A DNA stretch of 35,575 nt from NCBI GenBank assembly GCA_002725995.1, contig PBRQ01000019.1:63805-99379 (forward strand), in the 5' to 3' direction. The notes under the pieces were generated by a model, which saw only the letters and a list, made by a program, of their open reading frames with translations, did not search any database and was not told the DNA's origin. This DNA is from Gammaproteobacteria bacterium. GTDB taxonomy: Bacteria > Pseudomonadota > Gammaproteobacteria > Pseudomonadales > Azotimanducaceae. This document shows positions 16,247-25,178 of the stretch, piece after piece. Made by a program: the position numbers and the translations under genes. The first letter of the stretch is position 1, and the number at the start of each line of letters is the position of its first letter.

Positions 16247-17656
16247 TCAGGTCACAGCAACGGCTGTTTTTAATCCAGTGTACTTTGGTTGATCAATAGC
16301 GATCTGGTTAGCTACGGTGGTTCTAAGATGAAATTTTAGCGCTTCATCATCTAACGACTGGCTGCCGTCGCGCAATTGACTAACCAGGTTCCAGCGAAGA
16401 TCTTCAAGCTCTTCACTGGAACTATAAAAGTTCTGCAGCCTCGCTAATTCACCCTCACGATGTGCAGGCCCCAGCGCAAGCTCCCTGATCACAATATCGA
16501 CCGAGTTAGAGGCGACACGCGCCAGAAAATTGGTCCTTCCAACAGACTCCGCCATCACATCACCACGCAGAAAATCCCTGATACTGATCAGTAATTCATC
16601 GGTACGCGGCATATCCAGGCTAGAGGCAGTGGAAGCCTCTTCTACCAGATCAACGGGTCCCGGTATCAAAAGATTGACGCAGTCAATCTGGCATTCTGAT
16701 GTTCTTCTCCCGATGGCTGGACGTTCAACGGTCTGATCCGGCCCGACACGGTATTGCTCGACAAAACCTAGTGTACCAACGGCCCACCAGAAGGAACCAA
16801 ACACTTCCCAGAACTTAACATGATCCGGGTCAACCTTTTTCCCGGATTCATCTTCATAACCCCTGAACATATCATCATAGGATCCGAAGCCCCCAACCGG
16901 CATATCGCTACCGAACCGCCAAGAGTTGCAGCACATCCAGCCGAGGTCCCGCATGGGATCACCAATATGCGCTGTTTCCCAATCCAATATCGCAGTTATC
17001 TTCTCACTGGTGATCATGAAATTGCCACAGCGAAAGTCATTATGCACAAGCGCCATTTCAAAATCAGTTGGCAGGTTCTCCTTCAGCCAGCGGGCGGCAT
17101 AATCAATCATTGGCTGGGGAGTCTCCAGCAATTTGTAGCGATCCCACATCTGATCAATAAATGCATCAGGCGAGATCTCTCCGAGCACCTTATCCAGCCC
17201 CGCTTGCTGCAGGTCAACACTGTGAATCTTCGCCAGGATCTGGCCGCATTCATATGCCAGCCGGGGACGAATATCCGTGAACTGATCCGAGCGAACAATT
17301 CGGGCACCAAGGGCTTCACCCTCTAGCCACTCCATGATGACGGCATCGCCAAGGTCGTCTTCGCGCGTCAAAACGTAGTAGACCTCCGGAGTGGGAACGC
17401 CTGCATCATAGGCACACTTCAGCAACATGGCCTCCACCGTTATTCCTGGCTTCGCAGGAAGTGGCTCAGTAAATTCCCCCCCAGGGGAGCGGCGCATGGC
17501 AAGCAATTGCTCAGAGCCACTGACCAGAGCCGTCAGCCGGTAGGTTTCCTGGCTTGCACCACCGGAAAGCCGTTCAGCAGAGACAAGTTTTGAGCAACCT
17601 TCAATCTCCCGGATCAGAACGCTCTCCAGCCTGCTTTCGAACTCAGCCTTCTCCAT
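16247..17656 (-). CDS. APH-family phosphotransferase with C-terminal extension (LvaA / ACAD10-11 kinase-like)
   Basis: A 469-residue aminoglycoside-phosphotransferase-fold kinase. It has the glycine-rich LSGGASQETYR (30-40), Brenner motif HNDFRCGN (205-212) and the metal-binding ILDWE (223-227) with GDPMRDLGW. Similar kinases fused to or encoded beside acyl-CoA dehydrogenases (human ACAD10/11, Pseudomonas LvaA) phosphorylate 4-hydroxyacyl-CoAs. About 110 extra residues (360-469), starting LLISIRDFLRGDVM, look like the small DUF6285 domain. It begins three bases after the acyl-CoA dehydrogenase stop and lies 11 bases before the acyl-CoA synthetase. An antibiotic-resistance role is unlikely in this context. 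Confidence 0.85.
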   Translation of the reverse strand: MEKAEFESRLESVLIREIEGCSKLVSAERLSGGASQETYRLTALVSGSEQLLAMRRSPGGEFTEPLPAKPGITVEAMLLKCAYDAGVPTPEVYYVLTREDDLGDAVIMEWLEGEALGARIVRSDQFTDIRPRLAYECGQILAKIHSVDLQQAGLDKVLGEISPDAFIDQMWDRYKLLETPQPMIDYAARWLKENLPTDFEMALVHNDFRCGNFMITSEKITAILDWETAHIGDPMRDLGWMCCNSWRFGSDMPVGGFGSYDDMFRGYEDESGKKVDPDHVKFWEVFGSFWWAVGTLGFVEQYRVGPDQTVERPAIGRRTSECQIDCVNLLIPGPVDLVEEASTASSLDMPRTDELLISIRDFLRGDVMAESVGRTNFLARVASNSVDIVIRELALGPAHREGELARLQNFYSSSEELEDLRWNLVSQLRDGSQSLDDEALKFHLRTTVANQIAIDQPKYTGLKTAVAVT

Positions 17657-17659
17657 TAA

Positions 17660-18931
17660 CTAGTCATCCTGAACGCCCTTGGGTGCCAGCTGCTTCATGA
17701 AGCCAAACATATATCCAGCTATCCTTCTGATTTGGATTTCTTCCGCCCCTTCTGTAATCCGGTAGCGACGATGATGTCTGTAGATATGCTCGAAGGGCTT
17801 GTGTCTCGAATAGCCCATGCCACCGTGGACCTGCATCGCCTGGTCCGCCGCCTCACAGCAAAGTCGGTTAGCCTGGTAATTACACATGGAAACCTGCGAC
17901 GACGCCTTCCAGTTGCCGTAGGTATCCATCTGCCAGGCGGTTTTATGAATCAAGGCACGCAACATCTCACAACGTGTCTGCAGCTCGGCGAGGGGAAACT
18001 GAATAGCCTGGTTGACTGACAAGGGTCTGCCAAAAGGTTTTCGCATGCCGGCATACTTTACGGATTCATCGACACAATACTGCGCGGCGCCAAGGCTGGA
18101 TGCCGCCTGGCGAATCCTGTTTTCATTAAAGAAGTGCTGCACAACCTGCAGGCCGCGCCCTTCTCCACCAAATATCGCGCCAGAATCCACATAAACATCC
18201 TTCAGCGAGACACGGCCATGGTCCGTGGGCATATTGAAGGTCCAGAGCATTTCTTCTACCTTGAATCCTTCGGAGTTAGTCGGTGTTAGAAATGCTGTGA
18301 TACCGCTACCGTCACCAGCCTTGCCACTGGTCCTTGCCATCACCATGTCATAGGGTGCTTTGTGAATGCCCGTATTCCAGGTCTTGGCACCGTTTATACG
18401 CCAGCCATCGCCATCCCGCTCAGCGGTTGTCTCCATGTGGGTTGCGTCCGAACCATGATCTGGTTCAGTGATACCAAAGGCAAAACCCCGCTTGCCCGAG
18501 AGCAGCAATGGAATCCACTCTTCCTTCTGCACGTCAGTGCCGTAGGCCAGCATCAGCAGCAAGCCAACATTATTAGCAACGATCGAATGCTCATTTTGCA
18601 GGTCATTGTGCAAGCCAAGCCCCATGCTTGCGAAGTGCTCACGAATAACAGCCATTCCCAGGTTGGTACCATCCTGGCCACCATATTCTTTAGGGATAGG
18701 GTAACGATAGTGTCCGGCGTCATCGGCTACTTTTCTTGCTTCTGCCAGCAGTGCCTCCCATTCTTCATTGGGCAGACCACCCCGCTCCCAATCGGTACGT
18801 GCATCTTCCCTGCGATGATCGAAAAAGCGAATATTGTCGTTCTTATTTTCCAGCGGTTTAATTTCATCCTCGATAAATTTGTCGAGGACATCTAGATAGT
18901 CCTGGAGGTCCTTCGGTATATCAAAGTCCAT
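17660..18931 (-). CDS. Acyl-CoA dehydrogenase family protein (ACAD11/LvaC-like context)
   Basis: A 423-residue FAD-dependent acyl-CoA dehydrogenase. The FAD-binding signature FAFGITEPDHGSD covers 150-162, a middle beta domain follows, then RKPFGRPL and QVHGGMGYSR, and the putative catalytic base Glu394 in ITEGAEE. AGAGG is placed about seven bases before the ATG. It is the first gene of a minus-strand operon with the phosphotransferase and acyl-CoA synthetase. In homologous pairs (ACAD10/11, LvaA/LvaC) the dehydrogenase-fold partner converts the 4-phosphoacyl-CoA to an enoyl-CoA rather than doing ordinary beta-oxidation. Which reaction occurs here cannot be read from sequence. Confidence 0.92.
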   Translation of the reverse strand: MDFDIPKDLQDYLDVLDKFIEDEIKPLENKNDNIRFFDHRREDARTDWERGGLPNEEWEALLAEARKVADDAGHYRYPIPKEYGGQDGTNLGMAVIREHFASMGLGLHNDLQNEHSIVANNVGLLLMLAYGTDVQKEEWIPLLLSGKRGFAFGITEPDHGSDATHMETTAERDGDGWRINGAKTWNTGIHKAPYDMVMARTSGKAGDGSGITAFLTPTNSEGFKVEEMLWTFNMPTDHGRVSLKDVYVDSGAIFGGEGRGLQVVQHFFNENRIRQAASSLGAAQYCVDESVKYAGMRKPFGRPLSVNQAIQFPLAELQTRCEMLRALIHKTAWQMDTYGNWKASSQVSMCNYQANRLCCEAADQAMQVHGGMGYSRHKPFEHIYRHHRRYRITEGAEEIQIRRIAGYMFGFMKQLAPKGVQDD

Positions 18932-19047
18932 AGTGATCCTCTTGTGCTGATTGTTGATGGTAAACCGATAATAGCACCATCAAAGAAGATGGGTAGCGGT
19001 GGCATTGCGGGTGCACTGAGACATTGGTAGTGCGCTACGATTCGATT

Positions 19048-19803
19048 TCAGCTGATTTCGAAATCAATTTTTCCAAAAGTACCATAGTCAGCGGAATATG
19101 ACCCTGGTTTCTTCTCCATCTGCAGCGCCCCAAGAGAGCCCGTCATGAGGAAAAATCCCGGCTTGATGGTATAACCCTGGGCAACCGCCTGGTTGATCAG
19201 CCAGGTAGCAGCGGCAAACTGGTCGCCAAATGTATCGGTGGCCTTGCCTTGATGAAGCAAGTTACCGTCAAGAGACAAGAAAACCTCAACTTCATTAATT
19301 GACTCCAAATCACTTCTCTTCCCAGCGATGTATCCCGCAGCAGCAGAATTAGCTGCAACGAAATCATAGATAGTCATGGCGCCCGGGTCTTGACTGCCTA
19401 TATCCGCTATCTCTATCATCGGCAGGCAAAATTCTACGTATCCCGGCAGTTCAACTACGGTAATTTGCTCGGATACGGACTTGCCAATGCAAAAGCCTAT
19501 CTCTGTTTCGACGACCGCGTGTGAATAGTTTCCCAGCTCGACAATTGATCCGGCGGGCAAAAGCATGCCTTCAAGTAACACACCGCTAACGGGAGTATCG
19601 ATGCCCATGGCTGTCTGCGCAGCCTGGTTGGTTAGTGCGCCTTTGAATCCAGAAATGGGTGCGGAAATGCGGTCAACCAATCCCGCCTGAGCCATATAGG
19701 CGGCATCCAAATCTACTCCCTGCATCTGGTGTGCACAAACGGGGCTCGGTTTGTCATTAACCCGCGCCTCAACCAGTAAATCTACCCACTCATCATTATT
19801 CAT
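19048..19803 (-). CDS. 2-keto-4-pentenoate hydratase-family protein
   Basis: A 251-residue protein of the MhpD/hydratase-decarboxylase family, which hydrates 2-hydroxypenta-2,4-dienoates from meta-cleavage or steroid side chains. The metal ligands are visible as Glu99 and Glu101 (ETEIGF) and Glu131 (PMIEI), with Lys54 in GFKGALTN. Length fits the family (about 260). The ATG at 19803 has GAGAG eight bases upstream; an in-frame upstream start at 19890 would add a basic, unconserved stretch. It is divergent from the class III aminotransferase and downstream of nothing else on its strand. It suggests that an aromatic or ring-cleavage pathway passes through this region. Confidence 0.87.
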   Translation of the reverse strand: MNNDEWVDLLVEARVNDKPSPVCAHQMQGVDLDAAYMAQAGLVDRISAPISGFKGALTNQAAQTAMGIDTPVSGVLLEGMLLPAGSIVELGNYSHAVVETEIGFCIGKSVSEQITVVELPGYVEFCLPMIEIADIGSQDPGAMTIYDFVAANSAAAGYIAGKRSDLESINEVEVFLSLDGNLLHQGKATDTFGDQFAAATWLINQAVAQGYTIKPGFFLMTGSLGALQMEKKPGSYSADYGTFGKIDFEIS

Positions 19804-19969
19804 CGAAGTTACTCTCAATTGCTCTCGGAAATGCCAAAGGGCATACTTCAGCAATAGTATCCTGTTCTGCAGGCTGGCCCAAAACCTCAACAGTTCTCCT
19901 TGGTAGATCTTGAATTCCAGGGAACGGAAACCTCAATAACACCTCAAAGAGAGCTTCAGAGAAATCTCC

Positions 19970-21286
19970 ATGAGCAAGTACTATCAGTGGCCGTTTCTTC
20001 CGGTCAAAAATCCTCTCACCATAAGCCACGCCAAGGGTGCCTACCTCTATATGGATAACGGCAACAAGATCCTGGACGCGGCCGGCGGCGCTATCGTTGC
20101 CAATATCGGTCACGGGCGACGGGAGGTTGCAGATGCCATCCATGCAGCCACACTGAACTGCTCCTATGTACTCCCCCCCTGGCAGACTCCTGAGAGAGAG
20201 GCGCTGCTGGTTGAACTGAATGATCACTGGCTCCCGGACCACCTTGAACGAATTCATCTCACTTCCAGTGGCTCGGAGGGCAACGAGTCCGCTATAAAGA
20301 TCGCGGTCGAATATCAGGTGGCAAGGGGAAAGCCTGAGAAAAACACGATCCTCGCGAGAAGCATTTCCTACCATGGCACCACTATAAGCACCGCTGCCAT
20401 CTCGGGTCACCAGTCGCGAAAGAGGGGGCTGGAAGGCATTCTCGATGACTACCCTAAAATTGAAACCCCCTACCCCTTGCGGTGCCCGTTGGGGCGCAAT
20501 CACCCTGACGCAGCCGACTACTACATCAATGATCTCATAGAAACTATCGAGCGGATTGGCGCAGATAATATCGCGACACTCATTGCTGAACCCATCAATG
20601 GCTCAAGCGGTGGCGCAATCATGCCACCTGACAACTACTGGAACCGGGTGCAGGACATACTGCGGGAAAACGACATATTGCTGATCATGGATGAAGTGAT
20701 GACTGGTTTCGGCCGTCTGGGTGAAAAGTTTGGTTCAGATGCCTTTGGAATCAAACCCGACCTGCTGGTCGCCGGAAAAGGAATGGCGGGAGGCTATGCC
20801 CCTATCACCGGCGTCTACGCTACCGCGGAAATTTCAGATGTAATCGCCGACGGGGGTTTGAGCGTTATGTTCCACACCTACGCTGCACTACCACAATCCT
20901 GTGCGGCAGCAGCGATGGTGCTGAGCATTCTTCGGGAGGAGGAATTACTTGATCGCGTGAGGAGAATCGGTCCCCAGTTAAAGGCACAGTTCGAAGAAAG
21001 GTTCAGCCAACACCCCCTGGTCGCTGAAATTCGTGGTCATGGCATGCTCCTTGGTATTGAAATCGTGAAAGACAGGAAAACTCTTGAGTGTTTCCCCGAG
21101 GAACAACACATTGCCGAGCGCCTGGTTGGTCATGCCGTCGAGAAAGGCGTGTTTTTTTACCCTGGCGGCACCGGGGAGGTGCGGGACATTCTCTGCATTG
21201 GGGCACCATTTATCATCGGTGAGCCGGAGATTGACATGATGGCGGATGCCCTCGGATACGCTCTGGACAAAATCCTTGCCGAATAA
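19970..21286 (+). CDS. Class III (PLP-dependent) aminotransferase
   Basis: This 438-residue class III aminotransferase has [12 protein letters not shown] (99-110, phosphate-binding region), Asp241 in [12 protein letters not shown] contacting the PLP ring nitrogen, and the Schiff-base lysine Lys270 in [14 protein letters not shown]. Length and fold fit omega-amino acid/beta-alanine-pyruvate transaminase relatives; the amino donor cannot be told. The Shine-Dalgarno is weak (AGAG about eight bases before the ATG). It diverges from the hydratase gene across 166 bases, which must hold both promoters. No cofactor-binding residue appears to be missing. Confidence 0.92.
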   Translation: MSKYYQWPFLPVKNPLTISHAKGAYLYMDNGNKILDAAGGAIVANIGHGRREVADAIHAATLNCSYVLPPWQTPEREALLVELNDHWLPDHLERIHLTSSGSEGNESAIKIAVEYQVARGKPEKNTILARSISYHGTTISTAAISGHQSRKRGLEGILDDYPKIETPYPLRCPLGRNHPDAADYYINDLIETIERIGADNIATLIAEPINGSSGGAIMPPDNYWNRVQDILRENDILLIMDEVMTGFGRLGEKFGSDAFGIKPDLLVAGKGMAGGYAPITGVYATAEISDVIADGGLSVMFHTYAALPQSCAAAAMVLSILREEELLDRVRRIGPQLKAQFEERFSQHPLVAEIRGHGMLLGIEIVKDRKTLECFPEEQHIAERLVGHAVEKGVFFYPGGTGEVRDILCIGAPFIIGEPEIDMMADALGYALDKILAE

Positions 21287-21316
21287 CACCTGAAATTACT
21301 CAAACTATGAAGCTAC

Positions 21317-21967
21317 CTAAACGGGCGGTAATCCATTTCTGCCACTCATAAGCCAGCCCAGCAGCGGCAGGTGTTGCCTGCCCTGAAAGCACTCACCCTC
21401 GTAGATGTATGCCGGCGACTCAAAGATCCCAAGCTCCGCAATTTCTTCCTGCACTGCCTGCAATTTCGCCAGATACTCGTCGACACTGGCTTCACGAAAT
21501 CCATCGGTCACGACACCGCATTGATCAAGCTTCTTCACCACAGTATCCAGATCTTCCACGGATTCTGGTTTGCGGTACACGGCGAGGAAAACTGATTTGA
21601 CATAGGCACGGAATTGATCCCGTTTCGCTTGAATCTCATGCAGCCATAGCAGCCCGAGGGCAGCAGTGCTGGAGTCAATGTCTCTGGCACCCTGCTCTCT
21701 TGAGATACCCATGCGTTCGCAATTTCTCTGTAATTCCCGTTCAGCAAACCGGCGCTTGGCCCCTGCCCGTCTGTTCTTGTAGGCTGCCAGTGGATCAGTA
21801 GCGCCTGTGCCCCGTGAAGTATTTCCAGGCAACTTAACCAAGGGTACCCAGCGCTCCTCGACACCCGTTTCATCCAGAAGCCGACATACTCCATCCACAG
21901 CAAGGTAGGTCGGCAGACAATTAAAATCGATGAACAGCGTAAGACCTTCTCTTTCAAACGCCGCCAT
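21317..21967 (-). CDS. DsbA-fold protein, 2-hydroxychromene-2-carboxylate isomerase-like (second of pair)
   Basis: A 216-residue thioredoxin/kappa-GST-fold protein. The fold is recognised from FIDFNCLPTY at the N-terminus and ESPAYIYEGECFQGRQHL near the C-terminus, which carries the cis-proline. The position that is serine in the upstream partner is Cys17 here, suggesting a different chemistry or glutathione use. The gene starts by TGATG overlap with the stop of its partner, so translation is coupled and the two products may form a heterodimer. Family members isomerise ring-cleavage products or act as glutathione-dependent transferases. It runs convergent with the aminotransferase. Confidence 0.75.
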   Translation of the reverse strand: MAAFEREGLTLFIDFNCLPTYLAVDGVCRLLDETGVEERWVPLVKLPGNTSRGTGATDPLAAYKNRRAGAKRRFAERELQRNCERMGISREQGARDIDSSTAALGLLWLHEIQAKRDQFRAYVKSVFLAVYRKPESVEDLDTVVKKLDQCGVVTDGFREASVDEYLAKLQAVQEEIAELGIFESPAYIYEGECFQGRQHLPLLGWLMSGRNGLPPV

Positions 21968-22629
21968 CAGCTGATTACCGAGTCATTGGCGACATCGGGG
22001 AGTAGCCCTGGCTTGCCTGCCAGATGCCAGCGGACCCGGGGTAGATGTTCACGGCCAAAGTACATTTCCCCATCGATCACATAGGTAGGAACACCAAAAT
22101 AGCCCTTATCTAGAATTTCGTCCTGCAGCCTATCGTGATACTCCCTTCCCTCCTGATGCAGGTACGCTGAAAACCCATCAATATCAGCACCGGCTTCCCG
22201 CAACAGATTTAGGACGACTGACTCATCTTCAATATCAAGCTCTCTCTTCCAGAATCGCTCGTAGGTAATGTCAGTATAGTGCTTCAGGGCTTTGTGACCC
22301 TGTTCTTTCGCCCACAACATACCAATGGCCGCCACCGAGGAGTCCCAGATCTTCTGCGTCCCCCTTAGGGTCAAAGATCGCAGACTGGCATACCGGCGCG
22401 CATCCATATAGGCATACTTTACCGCCAGCCATTGTTTTGGGCTTCGGTGATTTTCGACCACCTTGCCAGAATCGTTTGTCCTGGCCGTGCCAAGGTAGCT
22501 ACCTATATTCAGCGTCAAGGGGTACCAGTCTATTTCGATCCCGAATTGCTCCTCCAAGGCATAGGTAGGATCCTTTGCGATGAAGGCATAGGGGCTCTTG
22601 TAGTCAATGTATACTTCGAGCTTACTCAT
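21967..22629 (-). CDS. DsbA-fold protein, 2-hydroxychromene-2-carboxylate isomerase-like (first of pair)
   Basis: A 220-residue DsbA/kappa-GST-fold protein that starts MSKLEVYIDYKSPYAFIA. The SPY serine (Ser12) is where HCCA isomerases bind glutathione. GVPTYVIDGEMYFGREHLPR (179-198) is the typical cis-proline and helix segment. It probably acts on an aromatic ring-cleavage product or an alicyclic enone. It overlaps by one base (TGATG) with its downstream paralogue. Upstream lies a 172-base divergent gap to the YdjM-type hydrolase gene. Confidence 0.82.
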   Translation of the reverse strand: MSKLEVYIDYKSPYAFIAKDPTYALEEQFGIEIDWYPLTLNIGSYLGTARTNDSGKVVENHRSPKQWLAVKYAYMDARRYASLRSLTLRGTQKIWDSSVAAIGMLWAKEQGHKALKHYTDITYERFWKRELDIEDESVVLNLLREAGADIDGFSAYLHQEGREYHDRLQDEILDKGYFGVPTYVIDGEMYFGREHLPRVRWHLAGKPGLLPDVANDSVIS

Positions 22630-22801
22630 AGCTTGTACTTGTAAGTGTTCGTGCTGTAAATGTTTGAACGACAGGTGTGTGAATCTGCCACTTCACCAGC
22701 AAGTATGTTTTACTTTCACCATCGACTCAATCCGGAACCCCGATGCAACAGCACAACTACCGCGCGGCGCGACTCACACATTTGGACGAGGGTAACCCCT
22801 A

Positions 22802-23794
22802 GTGGACCCCATTACACAGGGCACACTCGGAGCAACCCTGTCAGAGTCATTCAGTGACAGGGACAAGATTAAGGCGGTGTCACTGTTGGGCTGTTTCGCA
22901 GGCCTATCTGCAGACATCGACGTGTTGTTTCAATCACCATCGAATCCCCTGCTATTCCTCGAGTACCACCGACAGTTTACGCACTCACTGATATTTATCC
23001 CTTTGGGTGCGCTGATCTGCGCTGCCCTGTCATGGCCCTACGCAAAAAAACACCTGAGTTTCCAGCAGGCCTACTTCAGTTGTTTACTGGGTTACGCCAC
23101 CCACGGACTTCTGGATGCCTGTACGACCTACGGTACACAGCTGTTCTGGCCCTTCTCTGATATGCGAGTCGCCTGGAACAATGTCTCCGTTATTGATCCC
23201 CTGTTTACCATACCTTTGCTGACTCTGACGGTGACCGGTGTAATTAAACGAAATCCTGTATTTGCCAGGTTTGGCCTTATATGGGCGTTTTTTTATTTGT
23301 CCCTGGGAGTCATACAACGAGATCGCGTAGTCGCAACCGGCATTGACCTGGCACAATCCAGGAACCACACACCTATTCGTCTTGAGGCAAAGCCGGGCTT
23401 TGGCAACCTCGTGCTTTGGAAAGTGGTGTATGAGACCGACACACACTTCTACGTCGATGCCGTCAGGATTGGTCTGGCACCTAAAGCGATTCCAGGAGAC
23501 AGGATCGAAAAACTCAACCTTGCCCAACATTTTCCCTGGCTGGATCCCTCCAGTCAGCAGGCAAGAGATATTGAAAGATTCCGCTGGTTTTCCAACCGCT
23601 ACCTCGCGGTGGATCAGCGCTTTCCAAATCGCATCATCGATGTTCGCTACTCTATACTACCCAATGAAATCAAGGCACTTTGGGCCATTGACCTCGACCC
23701 AGAAGCCGCACCGACGGCGCATGTCAAATTTACCACCAACCGCAAGGGCGACCGAACAACAATGTCGAAACTTGCCGATATGATGTTTGACTAG
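22802..23794 (+). CDS. YdjM/DUF457-type membrane-bound metal-dependent hydrolase
   Basis: A 330-residue protein that starts with a GTG (22802), giving the family N-terminus MDPITQGTLGA. Further marks are DIDVLF, the HRQFTHSL histidine pair and HGLLDACTTYGTQLFWPF, all typical of the YdjM/YbcI family of inner-membrane proteins proposed to be metal-dependent hydrolases. Five or so hydrophobic segments lie between residues 25 and 180; the C-terminal 150 residues are soluble. Substrate unknown. GAGGG lies about ten bases before the GTG. It converges with the glycosyltransferase gene and stands alone. Confidence 0.83.
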   Translation: MDPITQGTLGATLSESFSDRDKIKAVSLLGCFAGLSADIDVLFQSPSNPLLFLEYHRQFTHSLIFIPLGALICAALSWPYAKKHLSFQQAYFSCLLGYATHGLLDACTTYGTQLFWPFSDMRVAWNNVSVIDPLFTIPLLTLTVTGVIKRNPVFARFGLIWAFFYLSLGVIQRDRVVATGIDLAQSRNHTPIRLEAKPGFGNLVLWKVVYETDTHFYVDAVRIGLAPKAIPGDRIEKLNLAQHFPWLDPSSQQARDIERFRWFSNRYLAVDQRFPNRIIDVRYSILPNEIKALWAIDLDPEAAPTAHVKFTTNRKGDRTTMSKLADMMFD

Positions 23795-23885
23795 CCAGGA
23801 TCAGACACTAATTCCTCGAGCCTAAAAAGGTAGGATTGAATCGCCTATCTGCGGGCGGAAACGAACTAGAGGCGACTAACAGTCT

Positions 23886-24623
23886 TCAACGGTACCTCGT
23901 CTTGATAACCCCCATTCGGTCAAGCCTGAACAGCAGGGATTCAATCAAAACACCAACGCCATACCTGACAGCACTCAAGCCGGCGATAGATGATGCCTCT
24001 TCCGTATAAGAGGTCGGACAGGTGATTTCACCAATACTGAAGCCACGGCTGATGACCTGCAGCAGCATCTGGTTGTCGAAGATAAAGTCATCGGAGTTTT
24101 TCTCCAGGGGAAGTGACGTCAATACCTCCCGGCTGAAAGCACGATACCCGGTGTGATATTCAGCCAGTTTGTAGCTGACCAGCAGGTTCTGGACCAGGGT
24201 CAGAAAACGATTGGCAACGTACTTATACAGGGGCATGCCACCCGCCAGGGCGCCAACACCTAAAATACGTGACCCAAGCACGCAATCGAAAACATCTTCA
24301 GCAATAAGTGACGCCATGGCGCGAATAAGCTTCGGTGTATACTGATAATCGGGGTGCACCATAATGATAATGTCGGCATCCAGCGAGACCGCTTTCCCAT
24401 AACAGGATTTCTGGTTTCCGCCATAGCCCAGGTTCTTGTCATGAATGAGGATATGTTTGATCCCCAATTCTTCTGCAACCATCGCCGTGGCATCAGTGCT
24501 GGCATCATCAACGAGAATAATGTCATCAACGATATCCAGGGGAAGCGCATCATAGGTCTGCTTAAGGGTTTCAGCAGCATTATAAGCAGGCATCACCACC
24601 ACGAGCTTTCTATTGATGATCAA
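23886..24623 (-). CDS. Family 2 glycosyltransferase (DPM1/GtrB-like)
   Basis: A 245-residue GT-A fold transferase. It has VVVMPAYNAAETL (8-20), IILVDDASTDAT (35-46), the glycine-rich NLGYGGNQ (64-71) and the metal site in VHPDYQYTP (89-97). This is the soluble polyprenyl-phosphate-mannose/glucose synthase type; the C-terminal membrane helices of full GtrB proteins are not evident. It probably loads a sugar onto undecaprenyl phosphate for cell-surface modification. It starts inside the stop of the GtrA gene (four-base ATGA overlap), so GtrA is its flippase partner. Confidence 0.87.
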   Translation of the reverse strand: MIINRKLVVVMPAYNAAETLKQTYDALPLDIVDDIILVDDASTDATAMVAEELGIKHILIHDKNLGYGGNQKSCYGKAVSLDADIIIMVHPDYQYTPKLIRAMASLIAEDVFDCVLGSRILGVGALAGGMPLYKYVANRFLTLVQNLLVSYKLAEYHTGYRAFSREVLTSLPLEKNSDDFIFDNQMLLQVISRGFSIGEITCPTSYTEEASSIAGLSAVRYGVGVLIESLLFRLDRMGVIKTRYR

Positions 24624-25045
24624 TGGGTCTCATTCCGTGTAAAAAGAAAATGCTTCTTGGCAATGAAGTTAAAAACGAATATTACACCCACTGAAACTAT
24701 TTTCGCGTATTGATAGGAAACGGCCACCTGCTCTACCAGCAGGAAGATAACGGCCTCGGTGATCACCAGCCCGACTATGACGATGACTACAAATATTAGA
24801 AATTCCTTTTTGGACGTATGCGCATATTTTCTGTATCGGAAAACCCAGCGAATATTGAGCATATAAGAAACCAGCAACCCGATCGCATAACCGAAAACAG
24901 CCGATACCAGGTAATGGATACCAAGCAATTCCGTCGCTATCAGCAATACGGAATAGTCAGCCAGGAAGGCGAAAGTGCCGGAGACCAGGTACTTGTTGAA
25001 TTCACTTTTTCCAAGTATCTGCAAAAATATCTGATAAAACCGCAT
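24620..25045 (-). CDS. GtrA-family membrane protein
   Basis: A 141-residue protein with four predicted membrane helices (about 18-38, 45-65, 82-103, 112-131) and the typical FNKYLVSGTFAFLADYSVL and NFIAKKHFLF segments of GtrA. Such proteins are thought to flip polyprenyl-phosphate-linked sugars to the periplasm. It overlaps the glycosyltransferase gene by four bases and precedes it in the operon. No third gene (a dedicated GtrC-type transferase) follows. Confidence 0.88.
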   Translation of the reverse strand: MRFYQIFLQILGKSEFNKYLVSGTFAFLADYSVLLIATELLGIHYLVSAVFGYAIGLLVSYMLNIRWVFRYRKYAHTSKKEFLIFVVIVIVGLVITEAVIFLLVEQVAVSYQYAKIVSVGVIFVFNFIAKKHFLFTRNETH

Positions 25046-25178
25046 ACTGCTCTAATGCATAACCAAGTAGGTTGTCTATTATAGGCATTCATGAAAACCA
25101 TGCTTATCTAAATACACTGAATCAAAGGGTCCGCCCAGATAAAGACAGGTCGATCCTGGGCAGGGAAGAGAGGAAACA

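Noticed and set aside
16247..17656. Aminoglycoside resistance gene
   Set aside because: The kinase fold is shared, but tight linkage to acyl-CoA dehydrogenase and acyl-CoA synthetase points to acyl-CoA metabolism.
25061..25073. AACC-n5-GGTT inverted repeat before the TehB-like gene
   Set aside because: Four-base arms are expected by chance in a gap of this size.
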